In this document: piece by piece, positions 8,753 to 18,392 of the stretch
Numbering within the stretch: the stretch's first letter is position 1
Layout of the letters: each line of letters begins with the position of its first letter
The notes under the pieces: model-generated
Database searches by the model: none
What the model was told of the DNA's origin: nothing
The model's input: the letters and a program-made list of their open reading frames with translations, nothing else
Assembly: GCF_022267315.1 (NCBI RefSeq)
Contig: NZ_JAIKLE010000003.1
Span: 124,001 to 188,000, forward strand
Source: Maribellus maritimus
GTDB taxonomy: Bacteria > Bacteroidota > Bacteroidia > Bacteroidales > Prolixibacteraceae
Direction: 5' to 3'
DNA: 64,000 bases
Translations under genes and position numbers: made by a program

Positions 8753-10246
8753 ATGAAATTCTATAATTTATTTTTTATCGGGATTATACTAAGTGTATTT
8801 ATTTTAAGTTGCGACAAAGAAGAAGATCCTTCTTTTCAGACCAAAGATATGAGTATCTATGATATTAAAAGCGAAACTCTCTGGGACTACTGGATTATTG
8901 GCGAAAAGGGGGACTATCTTTTTGTCAATGAATCCAATGGAATTCCGAATAAGCTATTCCTAAGCCTGGGAAATGCTAGTGATGGTTATTCTATTTTCAT
9001 GGACGATTCCGGGCGACCTCAAAAAACTATAATCGGAGACTATATTTTTCTTTTCGACAATTTCAATGGAAATAACTTGGATATGGCAGTCATATTTCCC
9101 TCAGGAGAATTAAAAATTGAAAGAGCCATAAATACAGGGGAAAACTGGGATTTATATTCTGAAGATACTTCAGATAACCGGGAATCGATGATAAAATGGA
9201 CTGGAAACATCGCTAGTGGAGTTGCATCTGGAATAAAAGCATTTGAAGCAAAGCAACCTAATGTTGAATTCCTATTCCCTCTTATCGATTCCGAAGAAAC
9301 CATTCTGCATACAATAAATGGCTTCACTGTAGATGACTATGAAATTCTAAACTTAAACACAAAGACTTTTCAACCAATATCAAAGATTATTGGGTGTTCC
9401 AATAAAGATACAGAATGTGCCCTAAATATTGCAACAACCGCATCTTTGATAAGCAATTCGAGCTTAGAAAAGTTTACGAACAATGAACAAAAAGCATTAG
9501 CCATGCAAATACTTTCACTCACTATTACCACAAATAAAGCGAGTGAAGTTACGAACAACAGTGCTCTTTGTAATGTAATTACAGAGTTCGAAGAATATAC
9601 AAATACAACCAGCACTTATGAATTCAATGTTGGCATCCGTTATTGCCCTGAAAATGATGAGCCAACAGTTTCAGGAACAGTACTCTCACAAAAAATAACA
9701 TATGGTCCAAATTCAGATTACTCGTTTGACGTTTCATTTAAACTAAATGAATTGGACTCCAATAAAAAATATAAATATTGTGCTTTTATCCAACACGATG
9801 ATTTTATCGAGTTTGGACACACAAACACATTTGCAACAGTATATGTAAACATTGAATCACTGGCACAAACCGGTTCCGCCAAAGGTTCTTTTACGTATAA
9901 TAACAAGTCCTATGAATACGAATACTATATTGCAGAAACATGTTTTTTAAGTGGTGATACTTCGTTTATCGGAGAATGGGGTATTTACACAGATTTAAAT
10001 AGCAAACATCATCCAGCCAGCGATATTGGGCTGGGGGAAATAAATTGGACATGGACCTATTGGAGTAATAACTCTTCAGTATCTGACACGCATACTCCAT
10101 ATATAAAATTTAAAAATGGAGAATATTATTTAGGAAATCCTGTTTACTTATCTGCCACACACGTTGGAGATAAGAGTACAACAATTAATGAAAATAATTT
10201 GAATGTGACTAACGAAATTAATTGTTGCAATCGTGAACAGCTATGA
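8753..10246 (+). CDS. Large lipoprotein of unknown function
   Basis: 497 aa. Signal peptide with lipobox (FILSC), the Cys being followed by DKEEDP, an acidic stretch consistent with surface exposure. The mature protein has no recognisable catalytic motif. A central part (about 215-290) is helical and contains paired Cys residues (CSNKDTEC, and C in NSALC), while the C-terminal half is beta-rich and ends near a CC pair, so disulfides are likely. It starts 300 nt after the previous gene and may have its own promoter. I cannot assign a family; position next to a two-component system and an epimerase lipoprotein suggests a role at the cell envelope. Confidence 0.65.
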   Translation: MKFYNLFFIGIILSVFILSCDKEEDPSFQTKDMSIYDIKSETLWDYWIIGEKGDYLFVNESNGIPNKLFLSLGNASDGYSIFMDDSGRPQKTIIGDYIFLFDNFNGNNLDMAVIFPSGELKIERAINTGENWDLYSEDTSDNRESMIKWTGNIASGVASGIKAFEAKQPNVEFLFPLIDSEETILHTINGFTVDDYEILNLNTKTFQPISKIIGCSNKDTECALNIATTASLISNSSLEKFTNNEQKALAMQILSLTITTNKASEVTNNSALCNVITEFEEYTNTTSTYEFNVGIRYCPENDEPTVSGTVLSQKITYGPNSDYSFDVSFKLNELDSNKKYKYCAFIQHDDFIEFGHTNTFATVYVNIESLAQTGSAKGSFTYNNKSYEYEYYIAETCFLSGDTSFIGEWGIYTDLNSKHHPASDIGLGEINWTWTYWSNNSSVSDTHTPYIKFKNGEYYLGNPVYLSATHVGDKSTTINENNLNVTNEINCCNREQL

Positions 10247-10358
10247 CCATATTTCCTCAATGACTCCCTTTCTAACTAAAAATACTTAGTTGAAATTAAT
10301 AAATTCACAGCCAAATTCTTCCTATATTTAATCTCAAATTCAAACCAGACCTATTCAA

Positions 10359-11750
10359 ATGAAAATCAATATTTTTCTGATTTTGGGAGTGGCCCTTTTT
10401 GCTGTTAGCTGTGCGGAAAGAATCAATCAAAAACAGCAGCTTGTCAACGAACTAAACTTGTCGCTTCAAACCGAAATTCTGGATGCCTGGTATCCCCGGT
10501 CAATCGACTCTGTGTATGGGGGCTTTCTGAGCAATTTTACATTCGACTGGCAGCCCAGTGGGCCGCAAAACAAGATGATTGTTACCCAAACCCGCCACTT
10601 GTGGACACTTTCTGAAGCTGCAATTTTCTATCAAAATGATAAATACCGAAAAACAGCTGATCATGCATTTCAATTCCTGAAAAACAAAATGTGGGATAAG
10701 CAATACGGAGGTTTTTATACCACCCTGAACCGGGAAGGAGAGCCTGGTACCACCAATTTTGGTGGCGCAAAAATGGCCTACGGAAATGCATTTGGTATTT
10801 ACGCCCTGGTGGCTTATTATAATCTTACCAAAAATGAAGAAGCGTTGGAGTTGGCAAAACGGACTTTTTTATGGCTGGAAAAGTATAGTCACGACCCGGT
10901 GTATTCAGGATATTTCAATAATCTGGAGAGAAATGGAAATCCCCTTAGTGCGGGGAGAATGGAGGAAACTCCGGTTGAACGTCCCGAAGAATTACCGGAT
11001 TATAAAAGAATGAGTCAGAAAGATCAAAATACTTCGATTCACGTTCTGGAGGCATTAAAAGAATTGTACAAAGTTTGGCCGGATGAATTGGTTAAAATTC
11101 GGCTTAACGAAGTCTTTAATCTAATTTCAGAAAAAATAGTAACACCCAAAGGCTATCTCACGCTTTTCCTGGAAAGAGATTTTACACCCATTTCATTCAG
11201 GGATTTTACAGAGGAAATAATCCGGCAAAATCTTTCCACCGACCATGTTTCTTTCGGACATGATATTGAAACCGGCTTCCTGTTGCTGGAAGCGGCACAC
11301 TCTCTTTACGGGAAGATTGATAAAAAAACACTTGCATTGGCCAAAAAAATGGTCGATCACACCATTGACAACGGTTGGGACGAAAAAAAAGGCGGAATTT
11401 ATGATCGTGGCTATTATTTTCAAGGTTCCGATACCATAACGATTATGCACGATGCAAAGGTTTGGTGGAGCGAGGCTGAAGCTATGAATGCTTTGCTGCT
11501 GATGTCAAAACTTTTCCCGGATGAACCCAAATACAGGGAATATTTTGATAAACAGTGGGAATACATCCAAACCTTTCAAATTGACCATAAACACAAAGGT
11601 TGGTATTCAGAAGGAATTGACAAAAGCCCGGAACAGGTTTCAGCCCCAAAAGGTTCAGACTGGAAAATCAACTATCATAACTTCAGGACGATGCGAAACT
11701 GTATTAAAATGCTTCGCGGCGACCATGAATTGACAACAACAAAACACTAG
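10359..11750 (+). CDS. Cellobiose 2-epimerase-like lipoprotein (AGE superfamily)
   Basis: 463 aa alpha/alpha-barrel enzyme of the N-acylglucosamine 2-epimerase superfamily. The pattern fits cellobiose 2-epimerases, which convert the reducing-end glucose of cello- or manno-disaccharides to mannose: RHLWTLSEAA near residue 82, NTSIHVLEAL near 226, GHDIETGFLLLEAA near 303, WWSEAEAMNALL near 371 and a C-terminal WKINYHNFR. Unlike most of these enzymes it begins with a lipoprotein signal (LFAVSC, then AERINQ), so it should act outside the cytoplasm. It is convergent with actF, with 17 nt between stops. Substrate is inferred from family likeness only. Confidence 0.8.
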   Translation: MKINIFLILGVALFAVSCAERINQKQQLVNELNLSLQTEILDAWYPRSIDSVYGGFLSNFTFDWQPSGPQNKMIVTQTRHLWTLSEAAIFYQNDKYRKTADHAFQFLKNKMWDKQYGGFYTTLNREGEPGTTNFGGAKMAYGNAFGIYALVAYYNLTKNEEALELAKRTFLWLEKYSHDPVYSGYFNNLERNGNPLSAGRMEETPVERPEELPDYKRMSQKDQNTSIHVLEALKELYKVWPDELVKIRLNEVFNLISEKIVTPKGYLTLFLERDFTPISFRDFTEEIIRQNLSTDHVSFGHDIETGFLLLEAAHSLYGKIDKKTLALAKKMVDHTIDNGWDEKKGGIYDRGYYFQGSDTITIMHDAKVWWSEAEAMNALLLMSKLFPDEPKYREYFDKQWEYIQTFQIDHKHKGWYSEGIDKSPEQVSAPKGSDWKINYHNFRTMRNCIKMLRGDHELTTTKH

Positions 11751-11767
11751 GCAAATTTTCCCTTTTT

Positions 11768-12928
11768 CTAAAAATGATGATAAACACTTTCTTCCATATA
11801 GGGATGATTCTTCGGTACCAGATTTGCTTTTGCCAACCAGGTTGAAACGACCCATGCAAACAATCCAAGATAACCAACAAATGTCCCGATTTCCAGTAGC
11901 CCAAATTTTGCTTCATGCACGGTTGCCGGCCAAATGATGTAATATAATTCAGTATATTGACCAATCATTAGTAAAATAATAACCGGCGTAATTATCAGTT
12001 TACTTCTTGATGTTTTTCTTGGCATCAAAACAATAAAAGGAATAAACCAGTTAATTAAAATATTAGCAAAGAACAAAACTTTGTATGCACCATCCCAGCG
12101 GTGAACAAACCAGGAAGTTTCTTCGGGGATATTTCCATACCAAATGAGCATAAACTCGGCGAAATTAAAATAACCCCAAATTATACTTGTCATAAATATA
12201 TAGCGGGTAAAATCATGTAAATGACTGCGGTTCAACAAATCAAAATGACCTGTTCTGGCAAGTATAATTATAATTAATGTTATTACTGAAGAGCCGTGTA
12301 AAAATGCAGCAATAAAACTTTTCCCGGCAAACAAAGTACTAAACCAGTGTGGTTCAAGCGACATTAGCATGTCGACCGCAAAAATGCTAAAGGAAAAGGC
12401 GATAACAAAAATGAAAACCTTTGAATAAAATTCAGATTTATGAAAATATTCCATTCCGCCAACCTCATCTTCCTTTAAAGAAATCTTCCTTAAATATTTT
12501 GAAAGCAATGTCCATGCTCCGAAGAATACAACAACCCGTGCAAAAAAGAAAGGAATGTTTAAATAGGGTGATTTATGTTGAAGCAAATGGTCGTGTTGAA
12601 CCACTTCATCATGTGTCCATTCAAAAATGGAGTGCATTCCAAAAAACATAATCAGAAAAAATACTCCGGCAAAAGGGATATAAGCAACCATCGCTTCGGG
12701 AATTCGTTTGAATGCTGCCGACCAACCTGCATTTGCGATATACTGAATGGCTCCAAAAAAAGCAGCTCCAATAGCCAGCATTAAAAAATAATAATTGTTT
12801 AGCAGATAGTTTGCCCAGGTTCTTTTTGCATCAAAAATAAAACCCAGTATAAATGAAAGCACACCTATGCCAATTAATACATATGTGAGCATTTTAAATT
12901 TATTCGATACAACTAATTTGTTCTCCAT
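11768..12928 (-). CDS. actF: Alternative complex III membrane subunit ActF
   Basis: Polytopic membrane protein (386 aa, about ten hydrophobic helices) of the NrfD/PsrC-related type found as the second quinol-side membrane subunit of alternative complex III. Sequence between helices carries conserved-looking charged turns such as HSIFEWTHDE and SLEPHWFSTLF. Last gene of the act operon, 32 nt after actE. In several Bacteroidota the act genes are followed by cytochrome oxidase genes; here the operon stops and the next gene is convergent. Confidence 0.85.
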   Translation of the reverse strand: MENKLVVSNKFKMLTYVLIGIGVLSFILGFIFDAKRTWANYLLNNYYFLMLAIGAAFFGAIQYIANAGWSAAFKRIPEAMVAYIPFAGVFFLIMFFGMHSIFEWTHDEVVQHDHLLQHKSPYLNIPFFFARVVVFFGAWTLLSKYLRKISLKEDEVGGMEYFHKSEFYSKVFIFVIAFSFSIFAVDMLMSLEPHWFSTLFAGKSFIAAFLHGSSVITLIIIILARTGHFDLLNRSHLHDFTRYIFMTSIIWGYFNFAEFMLIWYGNIPEETSWFVHRWDGAYKVLFFANILINWFIPFIVLMPRKTSRSKLIITPVIILLMIGQYTELYYIIWPATVHEAKFGLLEIGTFVGYLGLFAWVVSTWLAKANLVPKNHPYMEESVYHHF

Positions 12929-12960
12929 AACCGGTTATTTTTCTCTTATTCGGTATGCTT

Positions 12961-13515
12961 CTACTGTAATTCCTTTTTAATATACATCGCTATTTTCCAG
13001 CGGTCTTCGGGTTTTATCATCGAACCGTGTTCACCCATAACACCAAAACCAACTGTTATAACATGATAAATATCGGCTTCCGGATTGGCCAGCATTTTTT
13101 CACTCAACAAACTGGCTGGCGGATAAGGATATTTTTTATTGACATACAACGCTCCCTGTCCGTCTCCTTTTTCGCCATGACATTGCATACAGTAAATACC
13201 ATACATTCTTTTTCCACGTTCCAGATTTTGAGGAGTCGGTTCCAATTCATTCATCAGTGTTTGCGCTGCCAATGCCCTGTCTTCATCTGTTTTTTCAAAA
13301 GCATAGGGGACCATTCCCCGTGGGATTGTTCCTTCCACAGGGGGTTGCATGGTTTTACCATCCGAAAAATTGGAATTGGGTGTGTAACTTTCATAAGCTG
13401 CAGAGTGTGCCATGTCGCGACCATATTCCCAGCCCGTGGTCCGTCGGTTGTAATCACACGAAGCCAAAAAAATAAAAAGTAAGCTGAATAATCCTATATA
13501 TGTGGTATTCTTCAT
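12961..13515 (-). CDS. actE: Alternative complex III monoheme cytochrome c, ActE
   Basis: 184 aa lipoprotein cytochrome. The start at 13515 (ATG) gives a clean signal with lipobox FLASC (Cys20); the longer frame would start with TTG two codons earlier. The single heme c site is CMQCH at residues 109-113 within a GKRMYGIYCMQCHGEKGDGQG-type segment, and a likely distal Met lies near the C-terminus (GVMGEHGSM). ActE takes electrons within complex III and passes them to oxidases or soluble carriers. It lies 12 nt downstream of actD and 32 nt upstream of actF. Confidence 0.88.
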   Translation of the reverse strand: MKNTTYIGLFSLLFIFLASCDYNRRTTGWEYGRDMAHSAAYESYTPNSNFSDGKTMQPPVEGTIPRGMVPYAFEKTDEDRALAAQTLMNELEPTPQNLERGKRMYGIYCMQCHGEKGDGQGALYVNKKYPYPPASLLSEKMLANPEADIYHVITVGFGVMGEHGSMIKPEDRWKIAMYIKKELQ

Positions 13516-13527
13516 AATCAATAAAAG

Positions 13528-14028
13528 TTATTCAATTTTTCCGTGCTCTTTAATAATTGAATCTATCTCTGCGGCATTTTCTCCCAGACTATCTTTATCC
13601 AGTACCATCACAAATTTATCGTCAGTCGCCCGCTCATGAAAAATCTCCGCCTTTTTTCCGGGAAAGATTTTCGCCCGCACAGAGAAAGTAAAAAGTGTAA
13701 GCAAAGTAATGGAAAGAATAGTGGCCACAATGGTAACCACAATAAATGAGGGAAATGAATTAAATGGTTTTCCTCCATACTGAAGAGGCCAGTCGATAAC
13801 CGCAGCGTAATAAAGAAAGCCTAAAATACCAAGCGCCGCAAACAAACCATAAAAAAATGCAGCATGCGTAATCCTTGTTTTTTTCTCCATCCCCTCCAAA
13901 ATCTCATGAATAGGATAAGGAGTATACACTTCAACGGGTAAAATGCCTCTGGCTTTTACTTTTTCAAAGGCCTCAACAAGACTGTCTTCGTCGTTAAAAA
14001 CACCCAACATATACTTCTCTTTATTCAT
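13528..14028 (-). CDS. actD: Alternative complex III subunit ActD (DUF3341)
   Basis: Small membrane subunit, 166 aa from the ATG at 14028 (an ATG at 14037 would add MPV). A soluble N-terminal part of about 55 residues (MLGVFNDEDSLVEAF...) with the HEILEGM segment precedes two membrane helices at about 70-90 and 105-128. This is the DUF3341/ActD layout. The chosen ATG overlaps the stop of actC by 8 nt, consistent with translational coupling. It anchors and stabilises the complex; no redox cofactor site is present. Confidence 0.87.
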   Translation of the reverse strand: MNKEKYMLGVFNDEDSLVEAFEKVKARGILPVEVYTPYPIHEILEGMEKKTRITHAAFFYGLFAALGILGFLYYAAVIDWPLQYGGKPFNSFPSFIVVTIVATILSITLLTLFTFSVRAKIFPGKKAEIFHERATDDKFVMVLDKDSLGENAAEIDSIIKEHGKIE

Positions 14029-15406
14029 GACCGGCATGTTTTAAGTGATCTTTGCGTGGCTTATTAAACTTGGCCACACTTTTAATTTCAGAAATGGCAA
14101 TAATCGGGATAAAGCGAAAAAACAATAGAACACCAGCGATAAACATTCCCAATGTTCCTACAAAAAATCCAACTTCAACCCAGCTTGGTGAATAGGTTGC
14201 CCAGTTTGCAGGCAAATAATCATGGCTCAGCGAAGTAATTACAATATTGAACCTTTCAAACCACATTCCAATGTTGATAATGATAGAAATTACAAAAACC
14301 ATCCACATTTTCTGGCGTACTTTTTTGAACCAAAACAACTGCGGAACAATAGCATTGGAAATAAACATGGCCCAAAACTGAAAAGCATATTCACCAAAAA
14401 TCCTGTTTTTGAAAAAGGTATATATCTCATATTCAGAACCTGAATACCAGGCTAAAAATATTTCTGTCATATAAGCAGTTCCCATTATCAATGAAATAAA
14501 AATCAGAATCCGGCAAACTGCATCGATATGAGAATCAGTAACAAAATCATTTAATTTATATAAAACCCGCATCAGCACAACCAGGGTCAGCACCATGGCA
14601 AAACCAGAGAAAATTGCCCCTACAACAAAATAGGGTGGAAAAATAGTTGTGTGCCAGCCCGGTTCAACCGAAACGGCAAAGTCGGTTGATACAATGGAGT
14701 GAACGGATACTACCAGTACCGCAGCAATTCCCCCCAGAACAAAACTCAAACCTTCAAAACGTAACCATTCTTTGCTCGAGCCGGTCCATCCAAACGAGAA
14801 AAAACCATAAACCGCTTTTTTAATTTTTGATTTTGTGGTATCGCGAATCGTTGCAAAATCAGGAACCATCCCAAAATACCAGAAACTTGCTGAGATAAGC
14901 AGATAGGCCGAAATTGCAACAAAGTCCCAGAAAAGCGGCGAATTAAAATTCACCCAAAGCGGACCCCGCGTATTTGGATATGGAAAAATATAGAAAAATA
15001 ACCAGGGGCGTCCCATATGAAGTAAAGGAAATAAACTTGCGCAAAAAACAGCCACAACGGTCATTGCTTCTGCAGCCCGGTTAATTGCGGTACGCCATTT
15101 CTGCCTTAAAATCAACAGGAAAATGGAAAACGCGGTACCGGCATGCCCGATTCCAATCCACCACACAAAATTAATGATGGCCCAGCCCCAGGCAATGGAG
15201 TTATTTACTCCCCAGGTTCCAATCCCTTTTGTAACCGTAATATATTTGGCGTACAAGCCAAATCCAAACATCCCCAAACTAATTAAAAATGCGGCATACC
15301 ACCAAAGCGGTGTTTTATCGTTAATAGGAGCCGTAATCTCCCGCGAAATTTGCGAAAAACTTTTATCGCCATCTATTAATTTACCGCGTACCTCTGTTTT
15401 ATACAT
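14021..15406 (-). CDS. actC: Alternative complex III quinol-site membrane subunit ActC
   Basis: NrfD/PsrC-family protein of 461 aa with about ten membrane helices. It holds the proposed menaquinol oxidation site near the iron-sulfur subunit ActB. Recognisable segments are WWIGIGHAGTAFS in the third helix region, RPWLFFYIFPYPN and a long C-terminal tail with lysines. It starts 10 nt after the stop of actB and overlaps actD, so it is firmly in the act operon. Similar in fold to ActF but longer. Confidence 0.88.
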   Translation of the reverse strand: MYKTEVRGKLIDGDKSFSQISREITAPINDKTPLWWYAAFLISLGMFGFGLYAKYITVTKGIGTWGVNNSIAWGWAIINFVWWIGIGHAGTAFSIFLLILRQKWRTAINRAAEAMTVVAVFCASLFPLLHMGRPWLFFYIFPYPNTRGPLWVNFNSPLFWDFVAISAYLLISASFWYFGMVPDFATIRDTTKSKIKKAVYGFFSFGWTGSSKEWLRFEGLSFVLGGIAAVLVVSVHSIVSTDFAVSVEPGWHTTIFPPYFVVGAIFSGFAMVLTLVVLMRVLYKLNDFVTDSHIDAVCRILIFISLIMGTAYMTEIFLAWYSGSEYEIYTFFKNRIFGEYAFQFWAMFISNAIVPQLFWFKKVRQKMWMVFVISIIINIGMWFERFNIVITSLSHDYLPANWATYSPSWVEVGFFVGTLGMFIAGVLLFFRFIPIIAISEIKSVAKFNKPRKDHLKHAGHE

Positions 15407-15416
15407 AGGCTTTTAT

Positions 15417-18359
15417 TTAAGCTTTTTTGTTTCTTACTTTCGTCAAATATCCTACTGAAGGAAGCGTGTGAAGCTCTTCAAGCAAATGATAGTTTCTTTT
15501 GTTTTTAAACAATTTGGAAATTTTACTTTCCGAATTATTCAAATCACCAAAAACGAGTGCATTCCCCGGACAAGACTGGACACAAGCCGGCTGAATTTCG
15601 CCATCTTCAATCGGACGGCCATCCACTTTTGCCTGCGCTTTTTTCTCTTGAATCCGCTGAACACAGAAAGAACATTTTTCCACTACACCACGTGAGCGCA
15701 CTGTTACATCAGGATTCAATACCATTCTTCCCAACTCGCTGTTTGATGCATAATCAAACTCATCATTGTTGATGTACTGAAACCAGTTAAAGCGACGAAC
15801 TCTGTACGGACAGTTATTCACACAATATTTTGTTCCTACGCAACGGTTGTAGGCCATTTGATTTAATCCTTCCTCGCTGTGCGGTGTAGCCGATACCGGA
15901 CAAACATTTTCGCAAGGTGCGTTATCGCAATGCTGACACATTACCGGCTGATGATATACTTCCGGGTTTTCAGCATCGTTCGAAAAGTAGCGGTCTACCC
16001 TTATCCAGTGCATAATCCGGCGATTTCGAACCTGTTCTTTCCCAATCACCTGAATATTGTTCTCAGCCTGACAGGAAATTGCGCAGTTTCCACAACCGAT
16101 ACAGGAACTCAAATCAACAGCCATCCCCCAGTGATGCCCTTTAAACTCAGGTTCCGGGTAGAGTGTAACATGGTGATCTTCCACCTCCTCATGTTTTTCG
16201 TTACCTGAAGCCGGATCGATCTTCCACTCGTCATAAGTTGTTTCGCGAACTATTGGCCGTCCTTCCATGGAATGATGAGTTTGCGAAAGCGCCAGTTTGT
16301 ATGTTTTCTCCGTTTTTACCACTTCGGCTCCTGCAAGCCAGAATTTTTTTGCACCATTTTCGACAATTGTTTGGGCAAACATATTTTTACCCACTCCTTC
16401 ACCTACTTTCCCTGCAACCTGACGTCCGTAGCCTAACGCAACAGAAATCGTATCAGGCGCCTGTCCCGGTTGTACAAAAACAGGTAATTCAACACCATTA
16501 ACCGTGATAACACTTTCGTTGGCAACTCCGTTTTCTTCCGCCCATCTTACCGGTACAGCAGCAAAATTATCCCAGCTAATTTTAGCAATCGGATCGGGTA
16601 ATTCCTGCAGCCACGGATTGTTGGCAAAGTTGCCGTTCACCATTCCCATGTTCTCATAAAATGCAATTTCCCAACCTGACGATGCAGGTTGGATTGCAGA
16701 AAGTGCATTTTCTAATCCATTTTCACTGTAACTTATATTTTGAGAGATTTCCTGTTCTGATTCAAAAACTCCTTTTTGCAGGGCGTCATTCCAAAACATT
16801 TGCGTATTTGCAAATTCATCTTGCTGAACAAATATTTCATTCTCCCAATTGTTTTTCAGAAACGTGTAAAAATCGGGAGACTCTGTCCCACTCCATCTCG
16901 CCAACGACTCCTGTGGCTGTCGGCTGTCGAACAATTTTGGAATGGTAGGCTGCGCCAAACTGTACACCCCTGATTTGGGTTCAGCATCGTTCCATGCTTC
17001 CAGATAATGCGGTTCAGGGCAAACAAACTGACAGGCAGCAGTTGTTTCATCCTTTCTGTCAGCAAAAGAAACCGACAAAAAAATATTTTCCAGGGCCGTT
17101 TTTATCGTTTCTCCTTTGGGGTGATTGTACACCGGATTTACTCCCCAACACAAAACTCCGGAAATATTGCCCGAGTTCAGTTCAGAGAGAAAAGACTCGA
17201 ACTCATCATCCAGTCCCTGGCGGGTATTTAATGTTTTCTTCAGGGAAATAGCGGAGCCATAATTCCCTAATAAATTATTTATTGCATTTACAATAATTTG
17301 CACATTCTCGTCATTACTACCCGAAACCACCAGCGATTCTCCTTCATTTTCAATTAAGTCTTCAACCAGGGCGGATAAATCAACCGAAGATTTTTGACCA
17401 GACACTGGTGCCATACCTTTTGCGGAGAGCAACTGATTATACAAATCGGCAATAATTACAGCTTCTTCTGAAGGTTTAACCGGAAAACGTACATCTGCAT
17501 TTGAACCGGTTACAGTCATCCCTGTTTCGAATTGGTAGTGACGATTCATTTCGTCCGAAGTTTCCAAAACCCTTCTTCCGGCAGTATAAGCCTTTGTATA
17601 TTCCACCGGCGAAAGCCACGTTCCAAGAAAATCGGCACCAAAACTCACAATTACCTTTGCTTTTTCAAAATGGTAATCCGGAAGGAAAGCCTTTCCAAAA
17701 CTTGCCTGATTCGCCTTCAAAATTCCTGTTGCCGACACAGCATCATATTGCAGCCATTCAGCATTTGGATATTCTTCAAGAAATTCACCAATTACCTTTT
17801 TTGTTGAAGGAGATATAATGGTTGAGGTCAATAAAACCACTTTTCTGTTTTCGGCTTTTAATTCCGCAAGTTTTTGAACGATTTCAGCATCCACTTCTTC
17901 CCAGGCAGTTGCACTTCCTTGTTTTAGAGGAGTTTTAAACCGCGCGTCATCGTATAAGTTCAGAACCGAAGCCTGCACCCGTGCTGTGGTTCCCTGTTGA
18001 GAAACAGAAGACAAATTATTTCCTTCAATCTTTATCGGACGGCCATCACGTACTTTCACCAATACACTGCAATATTCATTTGCATCAAAATAGGTTGATG
18101 CATAATAATTGGCCATCCCTGGAGTAACTTCCTCGGGCTTTATCAGATAGGGAATTGCTTTATCAATCGGTTTTTTACAACTCGCAACAACCGCCGCTGC
18201 TGCAACGCTAAAACCAAAAGTTTTCAGGAAATCGCGCCTCGACGAAGCCGACTCTTTTTTGAACAACTCCCTTTTGGTGTCGACTTCAAGCTTTAGCTCG
18301 TTCTTTTTAAATGCTACCGGATCTTTTAATTCGTCTAAACTTCTCCAATATTTTACCAT
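15417..18359 (-). CDS. actB: Alternative complex III iron-sulfur subunit ActB
   Basis: 980 aa periplasmic subunit. The N-terminus carries a twin-arginine motif (RRDFLK, residues 41-46) followed by a hydrophobic stretch and a lipobox-like VVASC at Cys61, so it is probably exported folded and perhaps lipidated. Residues about 75-700 are a molybdopterin-oxidoreductase-like domain, which in this family binds no cofactor. The C-terminal quarter carries four cysteine clusters: CIGCGNCAISC, CQHCDNAPCENVC, CVGTKYCVNNC and CSFC...CVQSC, enough for a chain of iron-sulfur clusters. It relays electrons from quinol to the hemes of ActA/ActE. Gaps of 33 nt from actA and 10 nt to actC. Confidence 0.93.
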   Translation of the reverse strand: MVKYWRSLDELKDPVAFKKNELKLEVDTKRELFKKESASSRRDFLKTFGFSVAAAAVVASCKKPIDKAIPYLIKPEEVTPGMANYYASTYFDANEYCSVLVKVRDGRPIKIEGNNLSSVSQQGTTARVQASVLNLYDDARFKTPLKQGSATAWEEVDAEIVQKLAELKAENRKVVLLTSTIISPSTKKVIGEFLEEYPNAEWLQYDAVSATGILKANQASFGKAFLPDYHFEKAKVIVSFGADFLGTWLSPVEYTKAYTAGRRVLETSDEMNRHYQFETGMTVTGSNADVRFPVKPSEEAVIIADLYNQLLSAKGMAPVSGQKSSVDLSALVEDLIENEGESLVVSGSNDENVQIIVNAINNLLGNYGSAISLKKTLNTRQGLDDEFESFLSELNSGNISGVLCWGVNPVYNHPKGETIKTALENIFLSVSFADRKDETTAACQFVCPEPHYLEAWNDAEPKSGVYSLAQPTIPKLFDSRQPQESLARWSGTESPDFYTFLKNNWENEIFVQQDEFANTQMFWNDALQKGVFESEQEISQNISYSENGLENALSAIQPASSGWEIAFYENMGMVNGNFANNPWLQELPDPIAKISWDNFAAVPVRWAEENGVANESVITVNGVELPVFVQPGQAPDTISVALGYGRQVAGKVGEGVGKNMFAQTIVENGAKKFWLAGAEVVKTEKTYKLALSQTHHSMEGRPIVRETTYDEWKIDPASGNEKHEEVEDHHVTLYPEPEFKGHHWGMAVDLSSCIGCGNCAISCQAENNIQVIGKEQVRNRRIMHWIRVDRYFSNDAENPEVYHQPVMCQHCDNAPCENVCPVSATPHSEEGLNQMAYNRCVGTKYCVNNCPYRVRRFNWFQYINNDEFDYASNSELGRMVLNPDVTVRSRGVVEKCSFCVQRIQEKKAQAKVDGRPIEDGEIQPACVQSCPGNALVFGDLNNSESKISKLFKNKRNYHLLEELHTLPSVGYLTKVRNKKA

Positions 18360-18392
18360 AGTCTGAACTTACAAACTTTTGTTTTTACAATT

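Noticed and set aside
13027-13482. Plus-strand open frame of 151 codons
   Set aside because: Antisense to actE, whose heme motif and operon place are clear.
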